64,000 nt of DNA from Natronomonas aquatica (GTDB taxonomy: Archaea > Halobacteriota > Halobacteria > Halobacteriales > Haloarculaceae): contig NZ_JAHLKM010000011.1 in assembly GCF_024449025.1 (NCBI RefSeq), positions 16,502-80,501 of the forward strand, in the 5' to 3' direction. Under the pieces are notes generated by a model, which was given only the letters and a program-made list of their open reading frames with translations, was not told the DNA's origin and searched no databases. Made by a program: the position numbers and the translations under genes. Shown here in pieces: positions 35,053 through 44,147 of the stretch; the stretch's first letter is position 1; every line of letters starts with the position of its first letter.

Positions 35053-36228
35053 ATGACGTGTTTCGAGGGGTTCCGCTGCACTGACTGTGGAACGACGGTT
35101 ACTGACGAGGGTGCGACCCGCTGTCCCGACTGCGGCGGGACGCTCGACGCCGAGTACGACCTCCCGGCCGACCTTTCTCGGGAAACGTTCGAGGGGCGAT
35201 CCGGCGGCTGGAGGCACCGAGAACTCCTGCCGTTCGTCCCCGAAGGGATCGGCGAGGGGGCGACGCCGCTGGTCGGAGCCCCGCGTCTGGCCGACGAACT
35301 CGACGTCGGCCGCGTCCTGATAAAAAACGAGGCACAGAACCCGACCGGGACGGTCACCGACCGCGGGCTGGCGCTGGTCGCCGAGGCCGCCGTCCGTGCC
35401 GACGCCGACACGCTGGCGCTGCCGACGACCGGCGACGGCGGCCAGTCGGCGGCCGCCTACGCCGCCCGCGCCGGCCTGCTCTCGCGGTCGTTCGTCCCGA
35501 GCCGGGCGACGTTCATCAACAAGGCGATGATCAACGTCCACGGCGGCGACATGCGCGTCGTCGAGGGGCGGTTCGACGACGCGAAGGCGGCCTACGAGGA
35601 GGAACGCGAGTCGATGCCGGCCGCCGACGAGGAGACGTGGTTCCCGGCCGCGCCCTTCGGATCCCCGTTCCGCCACGAGGGGACGAAGCCGATCTACTAC
35701 GAGATCGCCGAGACGCTCGACTGGAGCGCCCCCGACGCCGTCCTCGCCCCTGTCGGCCACGGCGCGACGATCGCCGGGCTCTGGAAGGGGGCCCGGGAGT
35801 TCGACGACCTCGGACTCGTCGCCGGGACCCCGCGGCTCTATGCCGCCCAGCCGGACGGGTGTGCCCCCGTCGTCGAGGCACTCGAGGCCGGCGAGGATCC
35901 TGAACCCTGGGAGATCCCCGATACGGTCGTCGGGAGCCTCGAGATCCCGGATCCGGCCGGCGGGCTTCCGGCTGTCGAGGCCGTCCGGGCCAGCGGCGGG
36001 GCGGGCGTCGCCGTCGACGATCAGGACCTGATGGACAGCGCCGCGACCGTCGCTCAACACGAGGGACTGGAGGTGTCGGTCGCCTGCGGGACCGCCGCCG
36101 CCGGAGCCTGGGAGCTGGCCGACCGCGGCGCATTCGGCGCCGACGACACCGTCGTGATCCTCAATACCGCTACCGGGAACAAGGACGCCGATATCGTCCG
36201 TAGCCGGCTAATGAGCCAGGGCATCTGA
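35053..36228 (+). CDS. Threonine-synthase-like PLP fold-type II protein lacking the PLP lysine
   Basis: 391 residues. An N-terminal zinc-ribbon (CTDCGTT, CPDCGG) as in archaeal ThrC is followed by the fold-type II core: GEGATPLVGAPRLADEL, the segment NPTGTVTDRGLALV, TTGDGGQSAAAYAARAGL (phosphate/substrate loop), APVGHGATIAGLWKG and the C-terminal ILNTATGNKD. In true threonine synthases the aligned segment is NPTGSFKDRG and its lysine holds PLP; here the position is threonine. Either the enzyme is inactive or works differently, or the PLP is held elsewhere. It lies just upstream of a LysE-type amino acid exporter. Confidence 0.85.
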   Translation: MTCFEGFRCTDCGTTVTDEGATRCPDCGGTLDAEYDLPADLSRETFEGRSGGWRHRELLPFVPEGIGEGATPLVGAPRLADELDVGRVLIKNEAQNPTGTVTDRGLALVAEAAVRADADTLALPTTGDGGQSAAAYAARAGLLSRSFVPSRATFINKAMINVHGGDMRVVEGRFDDAKAAYEEERESMPAADEETWFPAAPFGSPFRHEGTKPIYYEIAETLDWSAPDAVLAPVGHGATIAGLWKGAREFDDLGLVAGTPRLYAAQPDGCAPVVEALEAGEDPEPWEIPDTVVGSLEIPDPAGGLPAVEAVRASGGAGVAVDDQDLMDSAATVAQHEGLEVSVACGTAAAGAWELADRGAFGADDTVVILNTATGNKDADIVRSRLMSQGI

Positions 36229-36326
36229 CGCCGCCGGATCGGACCGCTCGCGGCGCCGAACTGTCATCCGTGCCACGGGTTCTCACCACGCCAGCCTTTT
36301 GATCTCCCCGGCAAAACTGGGCGCCG

Positions 36327-36983
36327 ATGACGATTCTCGCGACGTTCGCCGCGGGCGTGGTCTTCGGCCTCGCGCTCGCGGCCCCGCCCGGTCCGATGAA
36401 CGCGATCATCGCCGAGGAGTCCGTCCTCCGGGGGTGGGTCGCCGGGTTCAAGGCTGGCCTCGGTGCGATGACCGCCGACGCCGTGTTCTTCCTTTTGGCG
36501 CTTGCCGGCGCCGTGGCGTTCGTCCGGCGGGTCCCCCGGGTACAGGACGCGATGTTTCTCGTCGGCGGCGTGTTGATGCTGTATTTCGCCTACGGTGCGG
36601 TCCGGGACGCCAGACGACAGTTCCGGGCCGTCTCGGTCCCGGAGAGCCGGGGCTTTTCGAAGGCGTTCGTCCTCTCGTTGAGCAACCCCTACCAGATCCT
36701 CTTTTGGCTCACCGTCGGCGTCGGGCTGTTGACGCCCGGCCGCGTCGACGTGCTTGCGTACGCGAGCGAGATGCTCGAGGGGCTGGTCGTCGTCGAGACC
36801 GGACACCCGGCGCTGCTCGTCGGGCTCTTCGGTGGGATCACGTGCTGGATCGTCGGCTTTCCGGCCGCGCTCACGGCCGCCGAGTCCCGGACCGAGCGGC
36901 TGGCGCCGGTCGTCGCCTACGGGAGCGCGGTCGTCCTGGCCGGCTTCGGGGCCTACTTCCTCCTCGACGTGCTCTTACGTTGA
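36327..36983 (+). CDS. LysE/RhtB-family amino acid exporter
   Basis: 218 residues, six membrane segments. The N-terminal FGLALAAPPGPMNAIIAEES has the Pro-Gly-Pro motif of LysE/RhtB exporters, followed by GWVAGFKAGLGAMTADAVFF and the SLSNPYQILFWLTVGVGLL segment with the conserved Asn-Pro. It probably exports a small amino acid. It follows the threonine-synthase-like gene by 98 bases, which suggests linked amino acid metabolism. Its last 9 bases overlap the end of the convergent HD-domain gene. Confidence 0.9.
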   Translation: MTILATFAAGVVFGLALAAPPGPMNAIIAEESVLRGWVAGFKAGLGAMTADAVFFLLALAGAVAFVRRVPRVQDAMFLVGGVLMLYFAYGAVRDARRQFRAVSVPESRGFSKAFVLSLSNPYQILFWLTVGVGLLTPGRVDVLAYASEMLEGLVVVETGHPALLVGLFGGITCWIVGFPAALTAAESRTERLAPVVAYGSAVVLAGFGAYFLLDVLLR

Positions 36984-37673
36984 GCCGTCCTCCGGTCCGA
37001 TCGGATCCATCCCGGTGATCTCGTCCTCGAGCCATTCTTTGAACCAGCGGACGCGTTTGAGCCGCTGGTGGGCGATGCTTTTTGCCGTCTCCGAGCGGAC
37101 GCGTTCGACGGCGTCCTCGCCGCGTTCGAGGACGCGGCCGACCATCTCGTTTGCGTCCATATGCGTCCGGGACTCGTACCCCATCCGCAGGAGCATGAGC
37201 GTCGTCCCGTTGGCGCCGACCTTATCGAGGAGATCGGCCTCCATGAGACACCGTGTCTCCAGTGGGACGTCGGCGAGATCGCCCCCGTAGGAGTGATCGG
37301 CGACGGCCTCACAGACCTGCTCGACGAACGACTCGGGGTAGTCGGTGCGCGATTGCATGTACTCCCGGGCGATGCGGGCGCCCGCCTCCGCGTGGACGTC
37401 CTGGTCGGCCTCCAGTTTCGCGATGTCGTGAAAGAGGGCGGCGACGCGCGTCACGTCGACGTTCGCCCCTTCCCGTCTTGCGATCTCGGCGCCGAGTTCG
37501 GCGACGTTACGGATGTGGTTGTACCGGTACTCCGCCGAGTGCCAGGGGTACCACCGCATGCGGCCGCCCTCGGTTTCGCCCTCGACGCTGGCGGCCAGAT
37601 AATCGTGGACGAACCGCTTCATCGCCTCGAACTCCTCCTCGGAGACGGGCGATTCCCTTATTTCGACACCCAT
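36975..37673 (-). CDS. HD-domain phosphohydrolase
   Basis: 232 residues. The HD motif is visible: H in YRYNHIRNVAELG, HD in VAALFHDIAKLEAD, and the later H/D in AVADHSYGGDL and MEADLLDKVG. It is a metal-dependent phosphohydrolase of the YedJ/HDIG-like group that may act on nucleotides. Stand-alone gene, divergent from the acyl-CoA ligase gene with about 195 bases between. Confidence 0.88.
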   Translation of the reverse strand: MGVEIRESPVSEEEFEAMKRFVHDYLAASVEGETEGGRMRWYPWHSAEYRYNHIRNVAELGAEIARREGANVDVTRVAALFHDIAKLEADQDVHAEAGARIAREYMQSRTDYPESFVEQVCEAVADHSYGGDLADVPLETRCLMEADLLDKVGANGTTLMLLRMGYESRTHMDANEMVGRVLERGEDAVERVRSETAKSIAHQRLKRVRWFKEWLEDEITGMDPIGPEDGST

Positions 37674-37869
37674 GTATCCACCTCCGGAACGACAGAAACG
37701 TATCCCGTAGTCATCTTGCTGGTAAAAAGGTTGGTTTGACTCTTTAGGTTTACGACACCAGTCCCCACGGTCGCCGATCGGAACGATACCGGAAACCGAT
37801 ACCGACGGTCGAAACCATCACGAAAAACGATAATCTACATATGCGGGCCAGACCAACCCCGGCCATCGC

Positions 37870-39414
37870 ATGATGCGCATCGACGACCTCCTCGAGACCA
37901 GGGTCCAGAAGACGCCCCAAAAGCCCTTCGTGACGTTTCCGGATGCGAGTTTTACCTACGAGGAAACTGCCGCGACGGCAAAGCGGTACGCCAACGCCCT
38001 CGAGCGGCTGGGCGTCGAGGCCGGCGACCGTGTCGGCCTCTTTTTGCCCAACAGCCCGCCGTTTCTCTTCTGCTTTTTCGCGAACGCGTATCTCGACAGC
38101 GTGACCGCCCCCTCGAACCCCGAGTACCAGCCCGCCGAACTCGAACACTCAATCGACCTCTCGACGCCGGAGATCCTCGTGACGACGCCGGCGCTTCTCG
38201 ATACCGCGACCGAGGCCGCAGAGGGAACCAGCGTCGAGCGCATCCTGCTGACCGAGGATGCCGCGGGCCAGGAGTACGAATCGCTGCCGGCGCTTGCGGC
38301 CGACCAGCCGGCGGAGATCGACCCACACGACGGCGACGCGGGGACGGTCGGCCTGCACATGTACACCTCGGGGACGACCGGGCCGCCGAAGGCCGTCGAG
38401 TGTCAACACGAAAACTGGACGATAAGCGCCATCGACTTCCAGAAACGGATGGGCTTTACTCACGAGGACACGCTCTTTACCGCTCTGCCGCTGTTTCACG
38501 CCAACGCACAGATCTACTCGACGCTCGGGGCCGCCGCCGCCGGCGCCGAGGTCGTCATTTACGATCGTTTTTCCTCCTCGCGCTGGTGGGACTGGTGCCG
38601 CGAACACGGCGTCACCGAGTTCAACGCCATGGGGAGCATGCTGAAGATGCTCGATAACCTCCCCGAGTCGGAATCGGACGCCGACAACCCCGTCGAGTTC
38701 GTCTTCTCGGCGGGCACCCCCGCCGAACTCATCGAGCCCTTCGAGGAGCGGTTCGATCTGCGCGTCGTCGAGGGCTACTCGCTCACCGAGGACCCGCTTT
38801 TGATGCTCAACCCCACGGATCCGGAGAAACGGCGCATCGGAAGCATCGGCTTCCCGCCGGCCGAAAAGCGGATCGACGTCGTCGACGACGACGGCAACCC
38901 GGTGCCGACCGGCGAGAAAGGCGAGATAATCCAGCAGTGTCCCGCGCTGATGGCGGGGTATCACGGCCAGCCCGAAAAGACCGCCGAGGCGATGGAAGAC
39001 GGGTGGTTCTACACCGGCGACTACGGCAAGGTCGACGAGGACGGGTTCGTCTACTTCCTCGACCGCAAGAAGGACATCGTCCGCCGGGGCGGGGAGAACA
39101 TCTCCTCGTACGAGGTCGAGGGCGTCATCAAATCGCTCGATGCGGTCGAAGAGGTCGCGGTCATCCCCAGCCCCGACGAGTTCTACACCGAGGTGGTGAA
39201 AGCGCTCGTCCGGACGAAGCACGACCGCGAGATCGGTCCCGGGGACATCGTCGAGCACTGCCGGGGGCGGTTGGCCTCGTTCAAGATCCCCCGATACGTC
39301 GAGTTCGTCGAGGAGTTCCCCTACACGCCGACCGGGAAGATCCAGAAACAGAAACTCCGCGACCGGGAGCGATCGGAGGCGCCCGATCACTGGGACAGAG
39401 AGAGCGATAGCTGA
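37870..39414 (+). CDS. AMP-forming acyl-CoA ligase (CaiC/4-coumarate-CoA ligase-like)
   Basis: 514 residues. Adenylation motifs: MYTSGTTGPPKAVECQHEN, TALPLFHANAQIYSTLGA, GYSLTEDPLLML (A5), GDYGKVDEDGFVYFLDRKKD, RRGGENISSYEVEGVI and the C-terminal lysine in YTPTGKIQKQKLR. The closest known pattern is the crotonobetaine/carnitine CoA ligase group, so the substrate may be a quaternary-amine or other medium acid. It converges with the amidase gene (stop codons 4 bases apart). Confidence 0.9.
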   Translation: MMRIDDLLETRVQKTPQKPFVTFPDASFTYEETAATAKRYANALERLGVEAGDRVGLFLPNSPPFLFCFFANAYLDSVTAPSNPEYQPAELEHSIDLSTPEILVTTPALLDTATEAAEGTSVERILLTEDAAGQEYESLPALAADQPAEIDPHDGDAGTVGLHMYTSGTTGPPKAVECQHENWTISAIDFQKRMGFTHEDTLFTALPLFHANAQIYSTLGAAAAGAEVVIYDRFSSSRWWDWCREHGVTEFNAMGSMLKMLDNLPESESDADNPVEFVFSAGTPAELIEPFEERFDLRVVEGYSLTEDPLLMLNPTDPEKRRIGSIGFPPAEKRIDVVDDDGNPVPTGEKGEIIQQCPALMAGYHGQPEKTAEAMEDGWFYTGDYGKVDEDGFVYFLDRKKDIVRRGGENISSYEVEGVIKSLDAVEEVAVIPSPDEFYTEVVKALVRTKHDREIGPGDIVEHCRGRLASFKIPRYVEFVEEFPYTPTGKIQKQKLRDRERSEAPDHWDRESDS

Positions 39415-39418
39415 TCGG

Positions 39419-40726
39419 TCAGGCCGCGGTAGCCGACCCCCCAAGCGCCGCCGACAGCGACTCACACCACCCGAGCAGCCACTCGTCGGCGCCGAAACGG
39501 GCGGTACACTGTAGCCCGATCGGCAGCCCGTCGTCGGTCCTTGAGGCAGGCAGCGTCACCGTCGGCAGCCCGGCGTGTGTCCACGGGAGGTTCATCACCG
39601 GATCGCCGGTCGATTCGAGCCCCTCGGGGGCCGGCCCCGGCGCGCTCGGGCTGACGATCACGTCGACGGCCGCCCCCTCTATCGCCTCGTGGACGGCCTC
39701 CCGAAGCGACGACCGTCCGGCGCGGGCGTCGGCGAGCGAGCCGACATCGAGATCACGCCCGTCGACGATCAACTCGCGGGTCTGTTCGGCGTACCGGTCG
39801 CCGTACGCCGGGAACCACTCGTCGTGAGAGAGGGCCGTCTCCGCGGCGACGAGCCGGTTGTGCCGTCGGTTGATCGTCTCGATGTTCGGGAACAGATCGA
39901 GCCGCTCGACGTCGAATCCCGCCTCCCGGAGGCGTCGAACGTGATCCTCGAAGTGATCCCGGCCGGTCTCGGAGGCCTGCTCGAGGTACGGGCCGGTCAC
40001 GGCGCCGATCGTCGGCCGCGTCTCCGGGTCGAACCCGGCGCGCCACTCGTCGTAGAGCACTCCCGCAGCGAGTTCGGCATCGTGGACGTCCCGCGTGAAG
40101 TAGCCGACGTGATCGACCGAGGGGGCGACCGGCATCACGCCGCCGATCGGGATCCGGCCGTAACTCGGCTTCACGCCGACGACGCCGCAGAAGGCGGCGG
40201 GTCGGTTGACCGATCCGATCGTCTGACTACCGAGCGCCAGCGGGCAGAGCCCCGCCGCGACGGCCGCGGCCGAACCGCTCGAAGAGCCGCCGGGCGTGTG
40301 GTCGGTGTCGTGGGGGTTTCGCGTCGGCCCGGGCTCGAAGTACGCGAACTCCGTCGTGACGGTTTTCCCGAGGACGAACGCGCCCGCCTCGTTCAACGCG
40401 GTCACCGCCGCCGATTCGAGGCCCGAAAGCGCTTCCGGCGGGACGTCCGATCCGGCTTCGGTCTCGAACCCGTCGACGTGGAAGATGTCTTTGACCCCGA
40501 CCGGAACGCCGAACAGCGCCGGACGACGGTCCTCCCGGAACCGCGCTTCCCGCTCCGCCGCGACCGTTTCGAGCCGCCCCCAGCGGTCCGCCTCGTCGAG
40601 AAACGCCTCGATCTCGGGTTCGGTCGCTTCGAAGCGCTCTCTGAGCGTCCCGAGGTACCCGGCGGTCGTCTCCTCGCCCGTTTCGAGTCGCCGTCGGAGG
40701 TCCGCGAGCGTTTCGTAGTCCGTCAT
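39419..40726 (-). CDS. Amidase-signature family hydrolase
   Basis: 435 residues. The catalytic triad elements are in place: lysine in FGVPVGVKDIFHV, the glycine/serine-rich loop TPGGSSSGSAAAVAAG, and the nucleophile segment GSQTIGSVNRPAAFCG, a variant of the usual GTDTGGSIRxPA. It could hydrolyse a simple or aryl amide; GatA is less likely because no gatB/gatC is near. Start ATG at 40726; upstream spacing of about 110 bases to panB suggests a separate transcript. Confidence 0.9.
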   Translation of the reverse strand: MTDYETLADLRRRLETGEETTAGYLGTLRERFEATEPEIEAFLDEADRWGRLETVAAEREARFREDRRPALFGVPVGVKDIFHVDGFETEAGSDVPPEALSGLESAAVTALNEAGAFVLGKTVTTEFAYFEPGPTRNPHDTDHTPGGSSSGSAAAVAAGLCPLALGSQTIGSVNRPAAFCGVVGVKPSYGRIPIGGVMPVAPSVDHVGYFTRDVHDAELAAGVLYDEWRAGFDPETRPTIGAVTGPYLEQASETGRDHFEDHVRRLREAGFDVERLDLFPNIETINRRHNRLVAAETALSHDEWFPAYGDRYAEQTRELIVDGRDLDVGSLADARAGRSSLREAVHEAIEGAAVDVIVSPSAPGPAPEGLESTGDPVMNLPWTHAGLPTVTLPASRTDDGLPIGLQCTARFGADEWLLGWCESLSAALGGSATAA

Positions 40727-40838
40727 GGCGCGCCGTTCGGTTCGGGGGGATAAAAAGCACGGTCCCGAGGCGATCGCGTGGGGAACGCCGGGAGACGTGG
40801 AGTCGAAGACCTGACATCCCGGCGGCCGGGAGGGCAGG

Positions 40839-41660
40839 TCAGTACAGGTCGTCGAGATCGCCGAGATCTTCGGTCTCGTGGCTGTGTTCCGCTCCCGGAA
40901 AGTCGCCGCTTTCGACCTCCTCGACGTACGCCGCCATCGCCTCCGCCATCCGTTCGCGGACGTCCCCGTACTGCTTTGCGAACGGCGGCGACCGTTCGCT
41001 CAGCCCGACGATATCGTGGAAGACGAGCACTTGTCCGTCACAGTCCGGCCCGGCCCCGATCCCGATCGTCGGGATCTCGAGCGCCTCCGTCACCGCCGAA
41101 GCGAGGTTCGAGGGGACGTGTTCGAGCACGAGCGAGAACGCCCCGGCCGCCTCGTGGGCCTTTGCCAGCTCGAGTATCTCCTCGGCTCCCTCCAGGTCTG
41201 TCCCCTGTCTCGGGTAGCCGCCGTACTCGTTGACGCGCTGGGGCGTCAATCCGAGGTGAGCCATCACCGGGATCCCCAACTCGACCAGCCGTTCGGTCAA
41301 CTCGACGGTGTGGGGCCCGCTTTCGAGTTTGACCGCGTCGGCGCCCTCCTCTTTGAGCATCCGGCCGGCGTTCCGGACGCTCTCTTCGGTCGAGACGCCG
41401 ACGGAGAGAAACGGCATGTCGGCGACGACGAGGAGATCCTCGCTCGAACGGACGACGGCGCCGACGTGTCTCGCCATGTCTTCGACGGTGACCGACAGCG
41501 TCGTCTCGTACCCGAGCGTCGTGTTCCCGAGGCTGTCCCCGACGAGGGTCATATCGACACCGGTCGCTTCGAGAACTTCGGCGGCGGGAGCGTCGTACGC
41601 CGTCGCCATCGTGATCGGTTCCTCGCCCGCCTTCGCTCGGATGTCCCGGACGGTCGCCAT
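40839..41660 (-). CDS. panB: 3-methyl-2-oxobutanoate hydroxymethyltransferase
   Basis: 273 residues. It starts with the family opening VRDIRAKAGEEPITMATAYD and has the metal/ketoacid loop LVGDSLGNTTLGYETTL, VVADMPFLSVG, PVMAHLGLTPQRVNEYGGY and IGIGAGPDCDGQVLVFHD. It transfers a C1 unit from methylene-folate to ketoisovalerate, giving ketopantoate for CoA. It starts 78 bases after the TatD-like gene on the same strand and may be co-transcribed. It links the valine pathway, folate and CoA supply. Confidence 0.96.
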   Translation of the reverse strand: MATVRDIRAKAGEEPITMATAYDAPAAEVLEATGVDMTLVGDSLGNTTLGYETTLSVTVEDMARHVGAVVRSSEDLLVVADMPFLSVGVSTEESVRNAGRMLKEEGADAVKLESGPHTVELTERLVELGIPVMAHLGLTPQRVNEYGGYPRQGTDLEGAEEILELAKAHEAAGAFSLVLEHVPSNLASAVTEALEIPTIGIGAGPDCDGQVLVFHDIVGLSERSPPFAKQYGDVRERMAEAMAAYVEEVESGDFPGAEHSHETEDLGDLDDLY

Positions 41661-41738
41661 ACCCCGACGTTCCGCATCGACTTCGAAAACGCTAACGGTC
41701 GGCCGTCGGTCCGGACGCGCCCGTCCCCGGTCCCGCCC

Positions 41739-42587
41739 TCATCGGGCGTCGCCCGACAGCGTCGCCTCGGTGTCGACCCCGTAGACGCTGGCCGGCGTCT
41801 CGACGTGGGCCCGACGTAACGCGTCCTCGTGGCCCGATTCGGCGAGCCACCGGGTCCGCCGGGGGACGGTCTTCGGGCCCAACACCGCCCCCGGGCGGTC
41901 CGGATCGTCGATGAAGTCCGTCTCCATGAGGAAGGGGCGATCGTTCCCGCAGGCGCGTTCGAGTTCGTCCTTGTGGGCGATCACGCTCGGGAGCGGCCCC
42001 TCGAGGTACCCGCCGGCGTAGTGTTTGACGACCCGATCGCGGGCGAGTCCCTCGGCCTCGGCCCACTCGGCGACCGTCGTGAAATCCTCGCCGCCCTCGG
42101 CGTGCAACTGGACGGCACAGCCGACCTCGGCGGCGCGAGCGAAGGCGTGCCGCATGACCGAATTCGAGGCCGCCCACACCGCCTCGTCGACCTCGTAGTG
42201 GGGGCGCCCGGACTTGATCGCGAGCGCCGGCCCGTCGGCGACGTACCCGGCGGCGACGTCGATCCCGGCCTTCATGAGGTCCGCTGCCCCCTCTGGCTCG
42301 TAGCCGCGTTCGACGAGCTGCGAGACGAGCGCCGGATGGACGCCCAGAACGGGCCAGGCCCGCCCCGGTAGCCGGTCGTCGGCCCGCTCGGTCACTTCGA
42401 TTGTGAGTTCGAACGCCTCCCGGAACCCCTCGGCGTCGTCGACCTCGCCGACGAGGTCCCAGGAGGGTTTGTTGAGAACGTTCAGGTGTGTTCCGCCGGC
42501 GTCCGCGAAGTCGGCGGCGGCCTCGACTCCCCGGCCGTTGACGGGGTCGAGATGGAGGTGGTCATCGAGGATCGGCCCGTCGTACAT
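41739..42587 (-). CDS. TatD-related metal-dependent hydrolase
   Basis: 282 residues from the ATG at 42587 (MYDGPILDDHLHLDP). The metal-binding motifs are His-x-His in DDHLHLDP, the His of VLGVHPALV, QLHAEGGEDFT and the Asp of FLMETDFIDDP, matching the amidohydrolase/TatD superfamily. Archaeal members with this layout are annotated as TatD-related; DNase activity is unproven. Start choice follows the conserved N-terminus. It is the gene before panB on the same strand. Confidence 0.85.
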   Translation of the reverse strand: MYDGPILDDHLHLDPVNGRGVEAAADFADAGGTHLNVLNKPSWDLVGEVDDAEGFREAFELTIEVTERADDRLPGRAWPVLGVHPALVSQLVERGYEPEGAADLMKAGIDVAAGYVADGPALAIKSGRPHYEVDEAVWAASNSVMRHAFARAAEVGCAVQLHAEGGEDFTTVAEWAEAEGLARDRVVKHYAGGYLEGPLPSVIAHKDELERACGNDRPFLMETDFIDDPDRPGAVLGPKTVPRRTRWLAESGHEDALRRAHVETPASVYGVDTEATLSGDAR

Positions 42588-42624
42588 ACACGGCGGTTCG
42601 GCGGCCGGGGGCAAAACAGCACTG

Positions 42625-43635
42625 TTACAGAACGTTGACGGCACCGACGCTCTCCAGCAGGAGCCAGCCGATGAAGGCGCCGTAGAGCGCGAGCATCGCC
42701 GTCGCCTCGCCGTTCGTGATCGTCATCCCCGTCCGGGCGAACGTAAAGAGGACCACCGTCGCGACGATCAGAAACGCCATCATCGGGACCGCCGCGGTGA
42801 AGGAGACGGATGTCGTGCCCGCCAGCAGGACCCCGGCGGGGATGGCGACGAGCAGATCGAAGATGTTGCTCCCGAGGACGTTCCCGAGCGAGACCGCCGG
42901 CTCGTCGATACGGGCGGCGGCGACGCTTATAAACGCGTCCGGGAGGCTCGAGGCTGCGGCGACGACGGTCAGCCCCCACAGGAACGAGGGCGTCCCGAAC
43001 GCCTCGCCGAGCCCGACCGCGGCGAAGACGAGCCCCTCGACGCCCGCGATGATCAGCGCGATCCCGCCGATCAGAAGCGTCCACTCGACGAGGAGTGGCC
43101 GTCGCGAAAGCGAGACGGTCTCCGTGTCGGCCTCGCTCACGTCGAGGTACTGCACGAAGACGTAGAGCCCATAGAGGACGAGCAACGAGAACGCGAGCGG
43201 CCGGGTGAGGTTGCCCCGGAACTCCGCCCCTTCGACCGGATAGTAGATGACGGCGAGGGCGAACACGAGAAACAGCGCCGCGACCGAGAGCATGTAGAAC
43301 TGTGCCTCCTTGTAGACGACGTCCCGGCCGGTATCGAGCGGGCTGTCCGCCAAAAGCGCCGACAGCGACGGGATGACCAGGATGTTGAACACCGCCGAGC
43401 CGACGATGATGCCGACGCCGAGTTCGAACTCGCCGTACCGGATCGTCGCGATGACGGTGCTCGCGATCTCGGGCGCCGACGAGCCGATCGCCGCGATGAG
43501 CGTCCCCTGTATCAACCGCGGCAGGCCGTAGTGTCGCCCCAGCCGGTCCGAGGCGCGTTCCAGCGCCGAGGAGCCGGCCCACACGACCGCCGTCCCGACG
43601 ATCCCGACGCCGATCAGTAACGGTATCCCCGCCAT
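42625..43635 (-). CDS. Sodium/calcium exchanger family (CaCA) membrane protein
   Basis: 336 residues with about ten membrane segments in two inverted halves. The two alpha repeats are IAAIGSSAPEIASTVIATI with VGIIVGSAVFNILVIPSLSA, and VAAASSLPDAFISVAA with SLGNVLGSNIFDLLVAIP, the G-S-N/A-x-F-N/D patterns of YrbG/CaCA exchangers. It would exchange Na+ or H+ for Ca2+ across the membrane. Its ATG overlaps the TGA of the NYN nuclease gene (ATGA), so the two are co-translated. Confidence 0.92.
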   Translation of the reverse strand: MAGIPLLIGVGIVGTAVVWAGSSALERASDRLGRHYGLPRLIQGTLIAAIGSSAPEIASTVIATIRYGEFELGVGIIVGSAVFNILVIPSLSALLADSPLDTGRDVVYKEAQFYMLSVAALFLVFALAVIYYPVEGAEFRGNLTRPLAFSLLVLYGLYVFVQYLDVSEADTETVSLSRRPLLVEWTLLIGGIALIIAGVEGLVFAAVGLGEAFGTPSFLWGLTVVAAASSLPDAFISVAAARIDEPAVSLGNVLGSNIFDLLVAIPAGVLLAGTTSVSFTAAVPMMAFLIVATVVLFTFARTGMTITNGEATAMLALYGAFIGWLLLESVGAVNVL

Positions 43636-44087
43636 CAGTCCAAGGTGACCTCGCGGTGGGCGGCGTTCCGGAGCGCGTCCGAACGGCCGTGCGTGCCGGG
43701 GGCGACGGCGACCGTCCGGAGCCCGCGCTCGGCGGCGATCTCCAGTGCGGGTTTGAAGTCGGTGTCCCGCGAGACGACGACGACGGTGTCGATCCGCCCG
43801 GCGACGGCGGCCTCGACGGCCTCGACGGCGAGTTTGACGTCGACGTCGCCGCTCGTTGTCACGACCTCGAAGCCGCGGGCCTCCGCCGCCTGAACGAGCC
43901 CGCTGCCGGCCTTCTCGTCGACGTAGACGCGGGCGACCGCGACTACCCCCTCCTCGCGGGCCAGCGCCCGGAGGTCGTCGAGGTCGACGTCGAACTCCTC
44001 CCGGAAGACGTTCGGGCCGTCGACGAAGATCCCGACCCGCGTGGACCGATCGGAAAGCCGACCGAAGACTCGATAGAGCAGATCCAT
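43635..44087 (-). CDS. NYN-domain (DUF88/LabA-like) putative ribonuclease
   Basis: 150 residues from the ATG at 44087. NYN (PIN-like) acidic residues are seen in VGIFVDGPNVF, SGDVDVKLAVEAV and VVSRDTDFKPALEIA, followed by LRTVAVAPGTHG. The fold is a PIN-like nuclease, so RNA cleavage is expected. It is coupled to the Na/Ca exchanger gene by a 3-base overlap, an odd pairing with no clear explanation. The start is favoured over longer frames because conserved sequence begins here and an AT-rich promoter region lies just upstream. Confidence 0.88.
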   Translation of the reverse strand: MDLLYRVFGRLSDRSTRVGIFVDGPNVFREEFDVDLDDLRALAREEGVVAVARVYVDEKAGSGLVQAAEARGFEVVTTSGDVDVKLAVEAVEAAVAGRIDTVVVVSRDTDFKPALEIAAERGLRTVAVAPGTHGRSDALRNAAHREVTLD

Positions 44088-44110
44088 ACGCCGTCTCGGC
44101 TCCCCCTCGA

Positions 44111-44120
44111 CAAATAAATA
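44111..44120. promoter_or_regulatory. AT element between gcvT and NYN genes
   Basis: CAAATAAATA lies 28-37 bases before the gcvT ATG at 44148 and about 24-33 bases from the NYN start at 44087. It may serve both directions as a leaderless TATA region. Confidence 0.5.
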
Positions 44121-44147
44121 CTTACTCCGTGGGGACAGAGACCCGCC

